The notes: a model not told the origin generated them from the letters alone. DNA of 64,000 nt from Flagellimonas nanhaiensis (GCF_003382275.1 NZ_QTJX01000001.1:744001-808000); one strand, 5' to 3'. Numbered from the stretch's first letter, positions 25,445-33,869 are shown. Numbers and translations are program-made.

Positions 25445-25630
25445 ATTTCAGGTTGTGTGATTAAAAGGGAATCCGGTGAAAGTCCGGAACTGTTCCCGCA
25501 ACTGTAAGTTAATGTCAAACTAAGTTTGACACCTTGTAACAAGGATGTTGCTTCTTCTAAAACCACTGTTCGCAAGGTCGGATGGGAAGGTAGCGCAGCA
25601 TAAAAACAAGTCAGGAGACCTGCCAACTTC
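25445..25630 (+). promoter_or_regulatory. Cobalamin (B12) riboswitch
   Basis: The leader of btuB holds the canonical elements in order: a P3/P5-like core with CCGGTGAAAGTCCGGAAC and CCCGCAACTGTAAG (25473-25509), a variable middle, and the B12 box AGTCAGGAGACCTGCC (25609-25624). These are the defining conserved parts of the adenosylcobalamin riboswitch. The ATG of btuB lies 85 bases after the box, leaving room for an expression platform. A TACTTTCG box at 25416-25423 could be the promoter. Confidence 0.95.
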
Positions 25631-25709
25631 AAACAAACAATGTTAAACTTTCGGGATAAAAGTTTGCGTATGGGCATCATACAACTCTCCCGTTTATTCT
25701 GTAAACGTA

Positions 25710-27593
25710 ATGAACAAAAAAATTTTATGGACATGTGCCGCTGTTTTGGTGGCAAAGGGACTTTCTGCTCAGGAAATACAGGAAGACTCCATTCAGGTGC
25801 AACAACTTTCAGAAGTTGTGGTTAGTGACTCAAGGTTTGCTTTAAAAAGGGAAAACTCTGGTAAAACCGTAATTAAGATTACGGCGGAGGAATTGGAGCG
25901 CAATCAGGGAAAATCAATAGCAGAAATTATTAGCAGACAGGCTGGTATTACTGTAAATGGAAGCAGGAGCAATGCCGGACAGAATATTTCTGTCTTTGCC
26001 CGAGGAGGTAACAACAGACAGGTTTTGGTGGTTGTTGATGGTATTCAGGTGAGTGACCCCTCCGGTGTTGATGGCGAATACGACCTTCGTTTACTGAACA
26101 GTTCACAAATTGAGAGTATTGAGATTTTAAAAGGTGCAGCAAGTACTTTGTATGGTAACTCGGCTGCAACTGCAGTGATCAATATTACCACAAAAAAGGC
26201 CTCAAATGATGGGGTTTCACTGAATGTCCTCTCAAGTTTGGGTACAAATCAGTCCCAAGATGAACAGGAATACAATTTGTCCGATTTCAGTAACACGGTC
26301 TCCATTAGTGCCAAACAAAAGGGATTTTCTATTTTGGCTTCGGGCGGGCATCAATTTACAGATGGACTTTCTGCGGCATTGGGTGATGAACCCGATGCAT
26401 TTTCCCGTATTGATGGAAGTCTTAAAATTGGGTACGAATTCTCAAAGAAGCTAAAGGTTACCGCATCTGCATTTTATAACAAATTGAATTCAGACTTTGA
26501 TAATGGTTTTCCCATTGAAGATGCCGACTTCAGTTTTAGGGGCGAGCAATCACGATTTGGCCTGTCTTCGGTTTATGCCTATAAAAATGGAAGCTTAACT
26601 GCTAATGTGGCCCTGAACCAGATTACCCGTGAATTTCAGTCCAATTTTCCATCAAGCTTTGACTCAGAGTCTTTGGTTTTGGATGTTTTCAACAAGTACA
26701 ATTTCAATTCTGAATGGTATACCATAGTTGGACTCAATATTATCAATCATGAGACCCTGTTCACTGAGGAACAGAACACCACTTCCTACGATCCCTATGC
26801 CAATGTGGTCTATGTGAGTGATTTTGGGCTAAACCTGAACCTGGGAGGACGGTTGAACAACCATAGTGAGTACGGTTCGCACTTTATCTACAATCTTAAT
26901 CCTTCGTACAGTATTAAGATAAATGAAGGCTATCTAAAGTTCTTTGGATCATACGCTACTTCTTTTATTGCCCCCAATCTATCTCAACTTTTTGGTCCTT
27001 TCGGTCCAAACCCTGATTTGGACCCTGAGGAAAACACTACCTATGAAGGTGGGGTAGAGTATAGGCCTTTTAATACGTTACGGTTGAGTGCTCTTTATTT
27101 TGATAGAAAAGAAGAGAACAGAATCATATTTTTTACCGACCCCGACACTTTTGAAAGTCAGTACAGGAACAGTTCTGCTACCACCGATTTTAACGGTATT
27201 GAAGTAGAGCTTGAAGCCGAACCTTTGAAAAACCTTTCACTAAAGGCCAACTACACCTACGTCAAAGGTGATGGAGGGTTACCCACTAGAATTCCTGAAA
27301 ATGTCTTCAATATTTTAGTAGGATATAATTTCAGTGAAGATACTTTTGCATCTTTGGCGTATGAGCATAGCTCTGACAGACAAGACATCTTTTTTGACCC
27401 AAACACCTTTTTAGCTTCTCCTGTTACCCTAGATTCATTTGGATTGCTTGATTTTTATCTGAGCCACAAACTGAATGATACGATTGGATTTTTTGCTTCA
27501 TTGAACAACATTACCAATGAAGACTATACAGAAATATTTGGGTATTCCACCCGAGGTAGAAACCTCCGATTAGGAATGAAACTGAGCTTATAA
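25710..27593 (+). CDS. btuB: TonB-dependent cobalamin receptor (BtuB-like)
   Basis: A 627-residue outer-membrane beta-barrel with a signal peptide (MNKKILWTCAAVLVAKGLSAQ), a plug domain (GKTVIKITAEELERNQGKSIAEIISRQAGITVNGSRSN, then ILKGAASTLYGNSAATAVINI) and a barrel ending in an aromatic-rich strand (GRNLRLGMKLSL). Its mRNA leader is a cobalamin riboswitch, so the cargo is B12, and the btuFCD importer is divergent next to it. When cobalamin is plentiful, binding to the riboswitch should lower BtuB synthesis. Confidence 0.95.
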   Translation: MNKKILWTCAAVLVAKGLSAQEIQEDSIQVQQLSEVVVSDSRFALKRENSGKTVIKITAEELERNQGKSIAEIISRQAGITVNGSRSNAGQNISVFARGGNNRQVLVVVDGIQVSDPSGVDGEYDLRLLNSSQIESIEILKGAASTLYGNSAATAVINITTKKASNDGVSLNVLSSLGTNQSQDEQEYNLSDFSNTVSISAKQKGFSILASGGHQFTDGLSAALGDEPDAFSRIDGSLKIGYEFSKKLKVTASAFYNKLNSDFDNGFPIEDADFSFRGEQSRFGLSSVYAYKNGSLTANVALNQITREFQSNFPSSFDSESLVLDVFNKYNFNSEWYTIVGLNIINHETLFTEEQNTTSYDPYANVVYVSDFGLNLNLGGRLNNHSEYGSHFIYNLNPSYSIKINEGYLKFFGSYATSFIAPNLSQLFGPFGPNPDLDPEENTTYEGGVEYRPFNTLRLSALYFDRKEENRIIFFTDPDTFESQYRNSSATTDFNGIEVELEAEPLKNLSLKANYTYVKGDGGLPTRIPENVFNILVGYNFSEDTFASLAYEHSSDRQDIFFDPNTFLASPVTLDSFGLLDFYLSHKLNDTIGFFASLNNITNEDYTEIFGYSTRGRNLRLGMKLSL

Positions 27594-27619
27594 AAAAGCG
27601 GCCTTTAGGCCGCTTTTTT
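27592..27619. terminator. Bidirectional terminator between btuB and the S41 protease gene
   Basis: AAAAAAGCGGCC (27592-27603), loop TTTA, GGCCGCTTTTTT (27608-27619). Both strands have a stem followed by six T residues, so it ends both convergent genes. Confidence 0.9.
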
Positions 27620-27620
27620 A

Positions 27621-29114
27621 TTATTCTATTTCTATATGCAGAGGTTTATCCAGATACATATTGTCACGCAATGGCGTTTGTAGCCTGGAGCTGATAAAAG
27701 ACTTCGCGGGCATTTGTACCGAGAAACCTTTCTTGCTGGAGGCACCTGTAATTTCTTGTATGGCCTTGGCCAAAAGAGGCTCGTTGGGGTCGCCAAGAAC
27801 TCCCATATTCGCCAAATCCTCTTCTAGGATAATATTGGGCGCAAGGCCGTTCGTGTAATCATAAAATCCGTTGGCATTTTCGTTTCTGCCCACTAGTGGC
27901 TGAAGCCCCCAGCTATTGTCCGGGTTAATAGAAGCCTCTCTGGTCGAAGAATATAAGAATGGGAAGTTATTCTCTGGATCATCTACCAAAGTGATGGAAA
28001 ATTCGTTTTTCCCGCGGGTGGTACTTCCAATATGTACAATGTCAACATAAGGGGCTAATCCGTTCATCACCAGCTCACTTGCTGAGGCCGAACTTCCAGT
28101 GGCCAGGACATATATCTTTTGCAAGTTCAAAGTGTTGACGGGTATGGATTCCTCATCATCTGGATTGATTTTGAAAGAACTGGCAAAATAATCCTCTAGA
28201 TTCCCTGAACTCAGTTGGGCTTGAATTTTACTATTCCAACGTTGTCGGATATATAAATCACTGGTATTTGTACCATATATCATACTTGCCAAAAGACGTG
28301 AAGTGTTTACAGACCCACCAGGATTATAACGCATATCCAAAACCAGTTCTGTGGCCCCGTCTTCAACAAACTTCCCAAACGCATCGTTCAACTCAACGTT
28401 GAAGCTGCTCAAAAAACGGTTGTACATGAGATAGGCAATCTTGGTTCCGTTAACATCTAAAGTCTCGGCAACCAAAATGGGGTCCTCAACTTGATTTTCT
28501 ATTTTGGTGAGTGTGACCTCGGTATCATTGTCCACAATTTGAGTTCCGACAATGTCTGCCAACCCTAGGGTATATGTGCTGTTTTCTCCAAACAAGAGGT
28601 CTCTGTAATTGTTTACGGTCAATTGTTGGCCATCTACTCTGGTAAAGATATCTCCTCTTTTAATGGTTTTTGTAGAAGCGTCCGAATTGGGCAAAATGTA
28701 CAGAACAAAACCAAAAACATTGAACTCATCATCAAACAAGTTTAGATCGAATTCCAATCCATTGCTTCTGGAGACCCCTGAAAGATTGTTGACCAACTCG
28801 GAATAGTCATCATTCAAAAAACTGAAACGGTCATCTCCAAACAACAACACATCAAAGTAGAAATCTTCAGGATTTGGTGTGGCCTGTAAGAAGTTGGTAT
28901 AATCTTCATTACTGCTAAAATTGGTGTCCGAAAGGACGTCCACATCTTCTTGCCAAAAATACCAAAGGTTCATGGCCTGCCACATAAAGTTTTGGACTGT
29001 GACATTGGCTCCTGGTGTAGGGTCTGGGGTATCTCCGTTGGAAATTCCATCGTCATTACTACATGCAAAAACGAAAAGGGACAAGCCCAATAATAGGAAA
29101 ATGTATTTCTTCAT
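27621..29114 (-). CDS. S41-family peptidase, surface lipoprotein
   Basis: A 497-residue lipoprotein (FACSNDDG: lipobox Cys18 followed by a Ser-Asn-Asp-Asp run like the surface-export signal of Flavobacteriia). A PDZ-like region (about residues 150-215, with IKRGDIFTRVDGQQLT) precedes the C-terminal-processing-peptidase core: LDMRYNPGGSVNTSRLLASMI and ATGSSASASELVMNGLAPY, whose Ser is the nucleophile candidate. The substrate is unknown; these proteins are common and related to tricorn-like and Tsp proteases. It is convergent with btuB. Confidence 0.85.
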   Translation of the reverse strand: MKKYIFLLLGLSLFVFACSNDDGISNGDTPDPTPGANVTVQNFMWQAMNLWYFWQEDVDVLSDTNFSSNEDYTNFLQATPNPEDFYFDVLLFGDDRFSFLNDDYSELVNNLSGVSRSNGLEFDLNLFDDEFNVFGFVLYILPNSDASTKTIKRGDIFTRVDGQQLTVNNYRDLLFGENSTYTLGLADIVGTQIVDNDTEVTLTKIENQVEDPILVAETLDVNGTKIAYLMYNRFLSSFNVELNDAFGKFVEDGATELVLDMRYNPGGSVNTSRLLASMIYGTNTSDLYIRQRWNSKIQAQLSSGNLEDYFASSFKINPDDEESIPVNTLNLQKIYVLATGSSASASELVMNGLAPYVDIVHIGSTTRGKNEFSITLVDDPENNFPFLYSSTREASINPDNSWGLQPLVGRNENANGFYDYTNGLAPNIILEEDLANMGVLGDPNEPLLAKAIQEITGASSKKGFSVQMPAKSFISSRLQTPLRDNMYLDKPLHIEIE

Positions 29115-29233
29115 AGCATTTTAATTAAGGCACATCAAATTTTGTTCCACAATAACGAGAGGCTAGACAGTAAGACGGTAAATTTTCTAAATTCTAACAA
29201 TTTTGAAGTACAAAATAGGTACATTCAAGGAGA

Positions 29234-29250
29234 TTACAAATTTTTTGTAA
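29234..29250. repeat. Inverted repeat upstream of the ECF sigma gene
   Basis: TTACAAATTTTTTGTAA has seven-base arms around three bases. It overlaps the putative ECF -35 element (TGTAAC, 29246-29251) in the 205-base gap between two divergent genes, and may be an operator. Confidence 0.45.
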
Positions 29251-29271
29251 CAAAATTCGATATGTGTCGTC
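29246..29271 (+). promoter_or_regulatory. Possible ECF-type promoter (TGTAAC-N16-CGTC)
   Basis: TGTAAC (29246-29251) and CGTC (29268-29271) are separated by 16 bases, close to the general ECF-sigma pattern of an AAC-containing -35 and a CGTC-like -10. No good TAnnTTTG box is seen for this operon, so autoregulation by its sigma factor is plausible. Confidence 0.45.
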
Positions 29272-29320
29272 GTGCTAATATAGGCCCATAAAATTGGCCA
29301 AAAACAACTGAGACAACCAA

Positions 29321-29830
29321 ATGAAACAAGCTGAATTTTTGAATGTTGTGATGCCTTTCAAGGATAAGCTGTACAGACTTGCTAAACGCTTGCTGGTCTC
29401 AAAGGAAGAGGCAGAGGATGCTACGCAGGAAATTTTATTGAAACTATGGTCCAAAAACGAGACCATGGGAGAATATAAAAATGTTGAGGCCTTTGCCATG
29501 ACCATGACCAAGAACTTTTGCTTGGACCGATTAAAATCCAAACAAGCAGGTAATTTGAAGCTGGTCCATAGCAATTATACTGACGAAAACACATCGTTAC
29601 AAAAACAATTAGAAGTTGAGGACAGTATCAATTGGATGGAAAAGATCATGGAAGAGCTTCCAGAACAGCAAAAAATGGTATTACAGCTCCGAGATGTGGA
29701 ACAATATGATTTTGAAGAAATATGCGAACTATTGGACATGAAACCTACAGCAGTTAGAGTGACACTGTCCCGGGCACGCAAAGCAGTTAGACAAGAATTG
29801 ATTAAAAAACATAACTATGGAATTGGGTAA
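29321..29830 (+). CDS. ECF-type RNA polymerase sigma factor
   Basis: A 169-residue sigma-70 family protein with region 2 (KDKLYRLAKRLLVSKEEAEDATQEILLKLWSK, with region 2.2/2.3 DATQEILLKLW) and region 4 (LPEQQKMVLQLRDVEQYDFEEICELLDMKPTAVRVTLSRARKAVRQEL), joined by a short linker. It lacks regions 1 and 3, so it is a classic ECF factor. The next gene, overlapping by 14 bases, encodes a small membrane protein that is probably its anti-sigma partner, and three DUF4252 genes follow. Confidence 0.92.
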   Translation: MKQAEFLNVVMPFKDKLYRLAKRLLVSKEEAEDATQEILLKLWSKNETMGEYKNVEAFAMTMTKNFCLDRLKSKQAGNLKLVHSNYTDENTSLQKQLEVEDSINWMEKIMEELPEQQKMVLQLRDVEQYDFEEICELLDMKPTAVRVTLSRARKAVRQELIKKHNYGIG

Positions 29831-30236
29831 CATAGAAAAATTATTGGAAAAGTATTTTGAGGCCACCACTACGGTGGAAGAGGAGAAGATGCTCAGAGAA
29901 TATTTCTCACAAGAAGATGTGGCAACACATTTGGAGCAGTACAGACCCATGTTCAATTACTTTTCCATGGCCAAGGAAGAACGGTACACCAAGCAGGTCC
30001 CATTAAAACCTAGAAAAGACTTTTATAAGTGGGTATCCATTGCAGCAGTAGCGGTTTTGTCTTTCGGCATCTATTTTGGTAACGAGTACCGAGAAAGAAA
30101 ACAGGCAGAATATGCCTACAATGAAACCAAAAAGGCGTTTGAGCTCTTAGCGGAGAATTTTGGAAAAGGCACCGAAAAGGTAGCTTATCTACAAGAGTTT
30201 GAAGCCGCAAAACAAAAAATTTACAACAACAATTAA
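29817..30236 (+). CDS. Anti-sigma-like single-pass membrane protein
   Basis: A 139-residue protein with a cytoplasmic N-terminal helical part (NIEKLLEKYFEATTTVEEEKMLREYF), one membrane helix (about residues 72-88, WVSIAAVAVLSFGIYFG) and a short periplasmic tail. The position after an ECF gene, with the start overlapping its end by 14 bases, and the small N-terminal domain plus one helix are what an anti-sigma factor looks like. There is no recognised zinc-binding HxxxCxxC motif, so the assignment rests on context and topology. Confidence 0.65.
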   Translation: MELGNIEKLLEKYFEATTTVEEEKMLREYFSQEDVATHLEQYRPMFNYFSMAKEERYTKQVPLKPRKDFYKWVSIAAVAVLSFGIYFGNEYRERKQAEYAYNETKKAFELLAENFGKGTEKVAYLQEFEAAKQKIYNNN

Positions 30237-30248
30237 AATCGTAAACAA

Positions 30249-30791
30249 ATGAAAAGGAATATTTTAATCTTATTGATCGCTGTACTGCCACTTTCCGGGT
30301 TTTCGCAATCGATGTTCGATAAGTTCGAGGATATGGACGAGGTCACTTCGGTGGTGGTGAACAAAAGCATGTTCAATCTGTTAGCTAAGATAGATGTGGA
30401 GGTAGATGACCCAGAGGCCCAAGATTTTATGGACATTGCCAGTAGCCTTAAAAGCTTAAAGGTCTTTACTACTGACAATCCAAAAATCAGTGCAGAGATG
30501 AAATCTTCCGTAGGAAGCTATTTAAAGTCCGCTAGACTGGAAGAGCTTATGCGCGTAAAGGATAAGGATGCCAATGTTAAGTTTTACATTAAGCAAGGAA
30601 AAGATGATGACCATGTAAGTGAGTTGTTAATGTTGGTGACCGATTTAAAGCAAGTCGAAGCAGATGGTAGGGAATTTGAAACCGTACTACTTTCATTGAC
30701 AGGGGATATTGATTTGAACAAAATCAATTCATTGACCAAAAAAATGAACCTGCCCGAGGAACTGAACAACGCCGGTAAAAAAGGAAACTAA
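30249..30791 (+). CDS. DUF4252 protein, first of three
   Basis: A 180-residue exported protein (signal peptide MKRNILILLIAVLPLSGFSQ) that matches DUF4252: MFDKFEDMDEVTSVVVNKSMFNLL, a central YLKSARLEELMRVKD, and an end block in which a hydrophobic beta strand (ETVLLSLTGDIDLNKINSLTKK) occurs. It has no known activity. It lies 12 bases after the anti-sigma-like gene and 6 bases before its nearest paralogue. Confidence 0.85.
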   Translation: MKRNILILLIAVLPLSGFSQSMFDKFEDMDEVTSVVVNKSMFNLLAKIDVEVDDPEAQDFMDIASSLKSLKVFTTDNPKISAEMKSSVGSYLKSARLEELMRVKDKDANVKFYIKQGKDDDHVSELLMLVTDLKQVEADGREFETVLLSLTGDIDLNKINSLTKKMNLPEELNNAGKKGN

Positions 30792-30797
30792 GCAGAA

Positions 30798-31340
30798 ATG
30801 AAAAAGATAGTAGTTTTAATTGCACTGGCCTGTATACCCTTTTTGGGAACTTCCCAGTCCATCTTCGATAAGTTTGAGGACTCGGATAGAATAGGGTCCA
30901 TAACCATAAATAAAGGGATGTTGGACATTGTGTCCAAAATAATGGAGAACGATTCGGACCCGGAAAGCCAAGAATTTATTGAAATCGCTAATCGAATCAA
31001 TAAAATCAAAATCTTTCTTTCCGAGGATGAAGATGCCGCAGAAGATATGGCAGTGACGATGAAACAATATGTAAAGTCGGCAAAGCTTGAAGAGTTGATG
31101 AAAGTGCGAGATGGAGATACCAATCTAAACTTTTATGTTAGATATGGTAAGGACGAGGACCATGTAAAAGAACTGTTGATGTTCGCAAAAGGAATAGATG
31201 AAAAGAGAAAGCATGATTCCTACTTTGAGCCTGAGACAGTACTGCTGACAATCACTGGAGATATCGATCTTGCACAGGTGGGAACCTTGACCAAGAAAAT
31301 GAAGCTTCACAAAGGACTTCATAAATTAGATAAAGAGTAA
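30798..31340 (+). CDS. DUF4252 protein, second of three
   Basis: A 180-residue exported protein (MKKIVVLIALACIPFLGTSQ signal peptide), clearly a paralogue of its neighbour: SIFDKFEDSDRIGSITINKGML, QYVKSAKLEELMKVRDGD and TVLLTITGDIDLAQVGTLTKK. The two are adjacent duplicates with diverged sequences. It is followed by a strong hairpin and then the third, more distant paralogue. Confidence 0.85.
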   Translation: MKKIVVLIALACIPFLGTSQSIFDKFEDSDRIGSITINKGMLDIVSKIMENDSDPESQEFIEIANRINKIKIFLSEDEDAAEDMAVTMKQYVKSAKLEELMKVRDGDTNLNFYVRYGKDEDHVKELLMFAKGIDEKRKHDSYFEPETVLLTITGDIDLAQVGTLTKKMKLHKGLHKLDKE

Positions 31341-31344
31341 AAGA

Positions 31345-31376
31345 TTATTGCTGGATCGTAACAAATCCGGCAATAA
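31345..31376 (+). terminator. Long hairpin between the second and third DUF4252 genes
   Basis: TTATTGCTGGAT (31345-31356) pairs with ATCCGGCAATAA (31365-31376) through 12 bp, one of them a T-G pair, with an 8-base loop. It begins five bases after the stop of the second gene. The following bases, CTTTACAT, are not a T-run, so it may block decay or attenuate rather than end transcription. Confidence 0.6.
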
Positions 31377-31426
31377 CTTTACATATAACAATAGATCATC
31401 AAAACAATCAATCAAAAAAAGTACAG

Positions 31427-31966
31427 ATGAAATATATAGTAAAAAGCATAATGGTATTGGGAGTTGTCCTTTTCGCTTCCTGCTCTTCACAACAGAGTTT
31501 GCAGGAGTACTATGTGGACAATTCTGAAAACCCCAACTTCATTACGGTAGACGTTCCGGCAAGTATTTTGAATATGGGAGAAGTGGATTTGACCCCTACC
31601 CAAAAAGAAGCTGTGGAGTCCTTGCGGAAGTTTAATCTGCTCGCTTTCAAAAAGACAGCGGATAATATAGCTGAGTACAAATCGGAAAAAAGCAAGATTA
31701 AGGAAATTTTGAAGGGAGAGGATTTTGTTGAACTCATGAAGATCAACTCGCAATATGGCAGAGGTGTAATCAAATATTTGGGAGAGGAAGATGCCATTGA
31801 TGAGGTAATTATTTACGGTGACAGCAAGGACAAAGGCTTTGCCGTGGTACGGGTTTTAGGGAAGGACATGAATCCAGCCCACATTGTCCAGCTTATGCAA
31901 GCCATTCAAAAATCAGATTACAAAGGAGAAGGATTGGGAGAGATCGGAGAGTTTCTGAAAGGATAG
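31427..31966 (+). CDS. DUF4252 lipoprotein, third of three
   Basis: A 179-residue lipoprotein (lipobox FASCSS, Cys19), shorter in similarity to its two neighbours. The family signature is retained: LNMGEVDLTPTQKEAVESLRKFNLL, a KGEDFVELMKINS block, and the beta-alpha end (GEEDAIDEVIIYGDSKDKGFAVVRVLG). It is separated from the second paralogue by an 86-base gap with a long hairpin and a TAACTTTA box at 31374-31381, which may restart transcription. Confidence 0.8.
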   Translation: MKYIVKSIMVLGVVLFASCSSQQSLQEYYVDNSENPNFITVDVPASILNMGEVDLTPTQKEAVESLRKFNLLAFKKTADNIAEYKSEKSKIKEILKGEDFVELMKINSQYGRGVIKYLGEEDAIDEVIIYGDSKDKGFAVVRVLGKDMNPAHIVQLMQAIQKSDYKGEGLGEIGEFLKG

Positions 31967-31991
31967 CCAAAATAGACCATCCAATAAACAC

Positions 31992-32018
31992 AACCTGGGC
32001 TTTTGCCCAGGTTTTTTT
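31992..32018 (+). terminator. Terminator of the ECF-DUF4252 operon
   Basis: AACCTGGGC (31992-32000), loop TTTT, GCCCAGGTT (32005-32012 with overlap into the T-run). Seven T residues end the structure. Confidence 0.9.
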
Positions 32019-32110
32019 ATGTCCAATACTAATGGATCAATGTGCTGTTGTGACCTTCTTGTTATCTTAGTGTCTCACTTTTGAAAACACTAACAAATCA
32101 AGAAAGCAGT

Positions 32111-32926
32111 ATGGAAAAAGCACAAGAATGGATGAACTACGGGCTAGACCTTGCCAAGGAATTCGGGCCCAAACTGATTACAGCCATCCTCATTTATATT
32201 ATAGGTTCGTGGTTGATCAAGAAAATAACTGGCGCTACCAAAAAAGTAATGTCCAAAAGCAAATACGAAGAATCCCTACAGAAGTTTCTATTGAACCTTT
32301 TGTCGTGGTCCCTCAAAGTATTTCTGATAATTATTGTTATTTCTCGACTTGGAGTGGATGTCACCACTTTTGCAGCTGTGATTGCCGCAGCGGGTCTCGC
32401 CGTAGGTTTGGCATTGCAGGGGTCGCTGTCCAACTTTGCGGGTGGGGTATTGTTGATGATTTTCAAGCCGTATCGCATAGGGGACCTCATTGAGGCCCAA
32501 GGGGTATTGGGTGTGGTAAAAGAGATTGAGATCTTCACCACCAAGTTGACCACTCCTGAAAACAAATTGGCTATTGTGCCCAATGGAGCTATGGCCAATG
32601 GCAATATTGTCAACTATACCGCGGAAGGTAAAATTCGTGTGGACACCGTTGTAGGGGTAGGCTATGGAGAGGACATTAAAAAGACCAAGGAAGTATTGTT
32701 ACAAGTACTTACCTCCAATCCACAGGTGTTAAAGGACCCTGCTCCTTCGGTGAATGTGATGGAGTTGGCGGACAGTTCGGTGAACTTTGCGGTACGTCCT
32801 TTCTGTAAACCTGAAGACTATTGGGACGTTTATTTCTCAACCTACGAAAATTGTAAATTGGCACTGGATGAAGCCGGAATTGAAATTCCTTATCCACATC
32901 AGGTGGAAATCCATAAAGAGGGATAG
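32111..32926 (+). CDS. Small-conductance mechanosensitive channel, MscS family
   Basis: A 271-residue membrane protein, from ATG 32111 (MEKAQEWMNYGLDLAKEFGP). Three helices are visible; the third holds the Gly/Ala-rich pore motif AAVIAAAGLAVGLALQGSLSNFAGGV. A beta domain (DLIEAQGVLGVVKEI and VPNGAMANGNIVN) and an alpha-beta C-terminal domain follow. The channel opens under membrane tension and releases solutes on osmotic downshock. It is a single gene, bounded by its own terminator. Confidence 0.93.
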   Translation: MEKAQEWMNYGLDLAKEFGPKLITAILIYIIGSWLIKKITGATKKVMSKSKYEESLQKFLLNLLSWSLKVFLIIIVISRLGVDVTTFAAVIAAAGLAVGLALQGSLSNFAGGVLLMIFKPYRIGDLIEAQGVLGVVKEIEIFTTKLTTPENKLAIVPNGAMANGNIVNYTAEGKIRVDTVVGVGYGEDIKKTKEVLLQVLTSNPQVLKDPAPSVNVMELADSSVNFAVRPFCKPEDYWDVYFSTYENCKLALDEAGIEIPYPHQVEIHKEG

Positions 32927-32951
32927 AAGAAGAAAAAGACCTGAAAAAATG

Positions 32952-32982
32952 AAGCCCCAACATAAAGGTTGGGGCTTTTTTT
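32952..32982 (+). terminator. Terminator of the mscS gene
   Basis: AAGCCCCAAC (32952-32961), loop ATAAAG, GTTGGGGCTT (32968-32977), followed by a T-run to 32982. Confidence 0.92.
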
Positions 32983-33268
32983 GTGTAAAAAAACTGCATA
33001 AATTGGATTGACACCTTTGCTATAACAATAAAAATACTACATTTAAACATCTAAAGCCTTTTGGGACTTCTTTCAGGTTCCAATAATAAGGTCATTAATT
33101 TTCAATTCTGCCAAGCAGATAACCTCATTGAAAATTTTTCAACCTCTCATTTTCAACCTCCTTGGGTAGGGACTTTTTTCTTGTCTCATACACCTGTTGG
33201 CAACCTGTTTGTTCATTTAAGAAATAATGAATGCAATCGGATAACCTATAATATAATTAAGACAGATC
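32983..33268. other. Gene-free stretch between the mscS terminator and the leader repeat
   Basis: About 290 bases of AT-rich sequence without a convincing gene or TAnnTTTG box. A 73-codon frame (33061-33282) has no family features and no start context, so I treat it as chance. The segment could hold the promoter for the following lipoprotein, but I see no clear one. Confidence 0.5.
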
Positions 33269-33335
33269 CCCCAAATCCATAAACTTTAATCTATTTAAAA
33301 TGAAAAAAACACCTGCGACCCTTCGCCTTTTACCC
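33269..33335. repeat. Duplicated leader and signal-peptide segment, copy A
   Basis: About 67 bases (CCCCAAATCCATAAACTTTAAT..., then the ATG at 33300 and the first 12 codons). They match 33870-33937 almost base for base, including the first signal-peptide codons AAAAAAACAC. Confidence 0.8.
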
Positions 33336-33830
33336 ATTACCCTTTTACCCTTCTACCTTTTCACCCTGGTCTCCTGTAGCAACGACGATGGACCCAAAAA
33401 CCCCGTGGACGCCCTCCCGCCCATTACCCAAACAGGCGAGAATACCTTTGCCTGCCTGATCAATGGGAAACCATTTTTTTCTAATAAAGATGAACGTGGT
33501 GTTGATTATGTTTTTAACACATTAACTATATATGGCTTTAATAGAAGTGATACAGGAATAATTTTGACTGGATTGGAAATAGAAGGTGACGTTTCTGAAG
33601 GACAATTCCCATTAGAATCTAGGTTGGAAGGACAATACAGTGCTTTATATTTAGAAAGAGGAGGTTTGGATTCAAGGATAGAAACCACTAATCAACTTCC
33701 CGGACAGATAATAATTACCCGCTTTGATCTAGAGGAATTTATCGTTTCAGGCACTTTTGAGTTTTCGGTCAAGGACGACGAGGGCAAGACCCTGAACTTT
33801 ACCGACGGCCGTTTCGACCTAAAATTTTAA
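33300..33830 (+). CDS. DUF6252-like surface lipoprotein
   Basis: A 176-residue lipoprotein with a long signal peptide and the lipobox LVSCSNDDGPKNP (Cys26), the Ser-Asn-Asp-Asp surface-export pattern. The mature part has TGENTFACLINGKPFFS, which is the recurring opening of DUF6252 proteins, and beta-strand-rich sequence to the end (SVKDDEGKTLNFTDGRFDLKF). Function unknown. The 5' region duplicates that of the following large hydrolase gene, suggesting tandem duplication of the leader and signal peptide. Confidence 0.7.
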   Translation: MKKTPATLRLLPITLLPFYLFTLVSCSNDDGPKNPVDALPPITQTGENTFACLINGKPFFSNKDERGVDYVFNTLTIYGFNRSDTGIILTGLEIEGDVSEGQFPLESRLEGQYSALYLERGGLDSRIETTNQLPGQIIITRFDLEEFIVSGTFEFSVKDDEGKTLNFTDGRFDLKF

Positions 33831-33869
33831 ACAACTCAAAATTCAGCATTCAAAACTTAAAAAAGCATA

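Noticed and set aside
25438..25755. A 105-codon minus-strand frame over the btuB leader
   Set aside because: It overlaps the cobalamin riboswitch, whose conserved bases explain the sequence, and shows no protein motif.
33061..33282. A 73-codon plus-strand frame before the DUF6252-like gene
   Set aside because: No recognisable features and no promoter or initiation context; it overlaps the duplicated leader.
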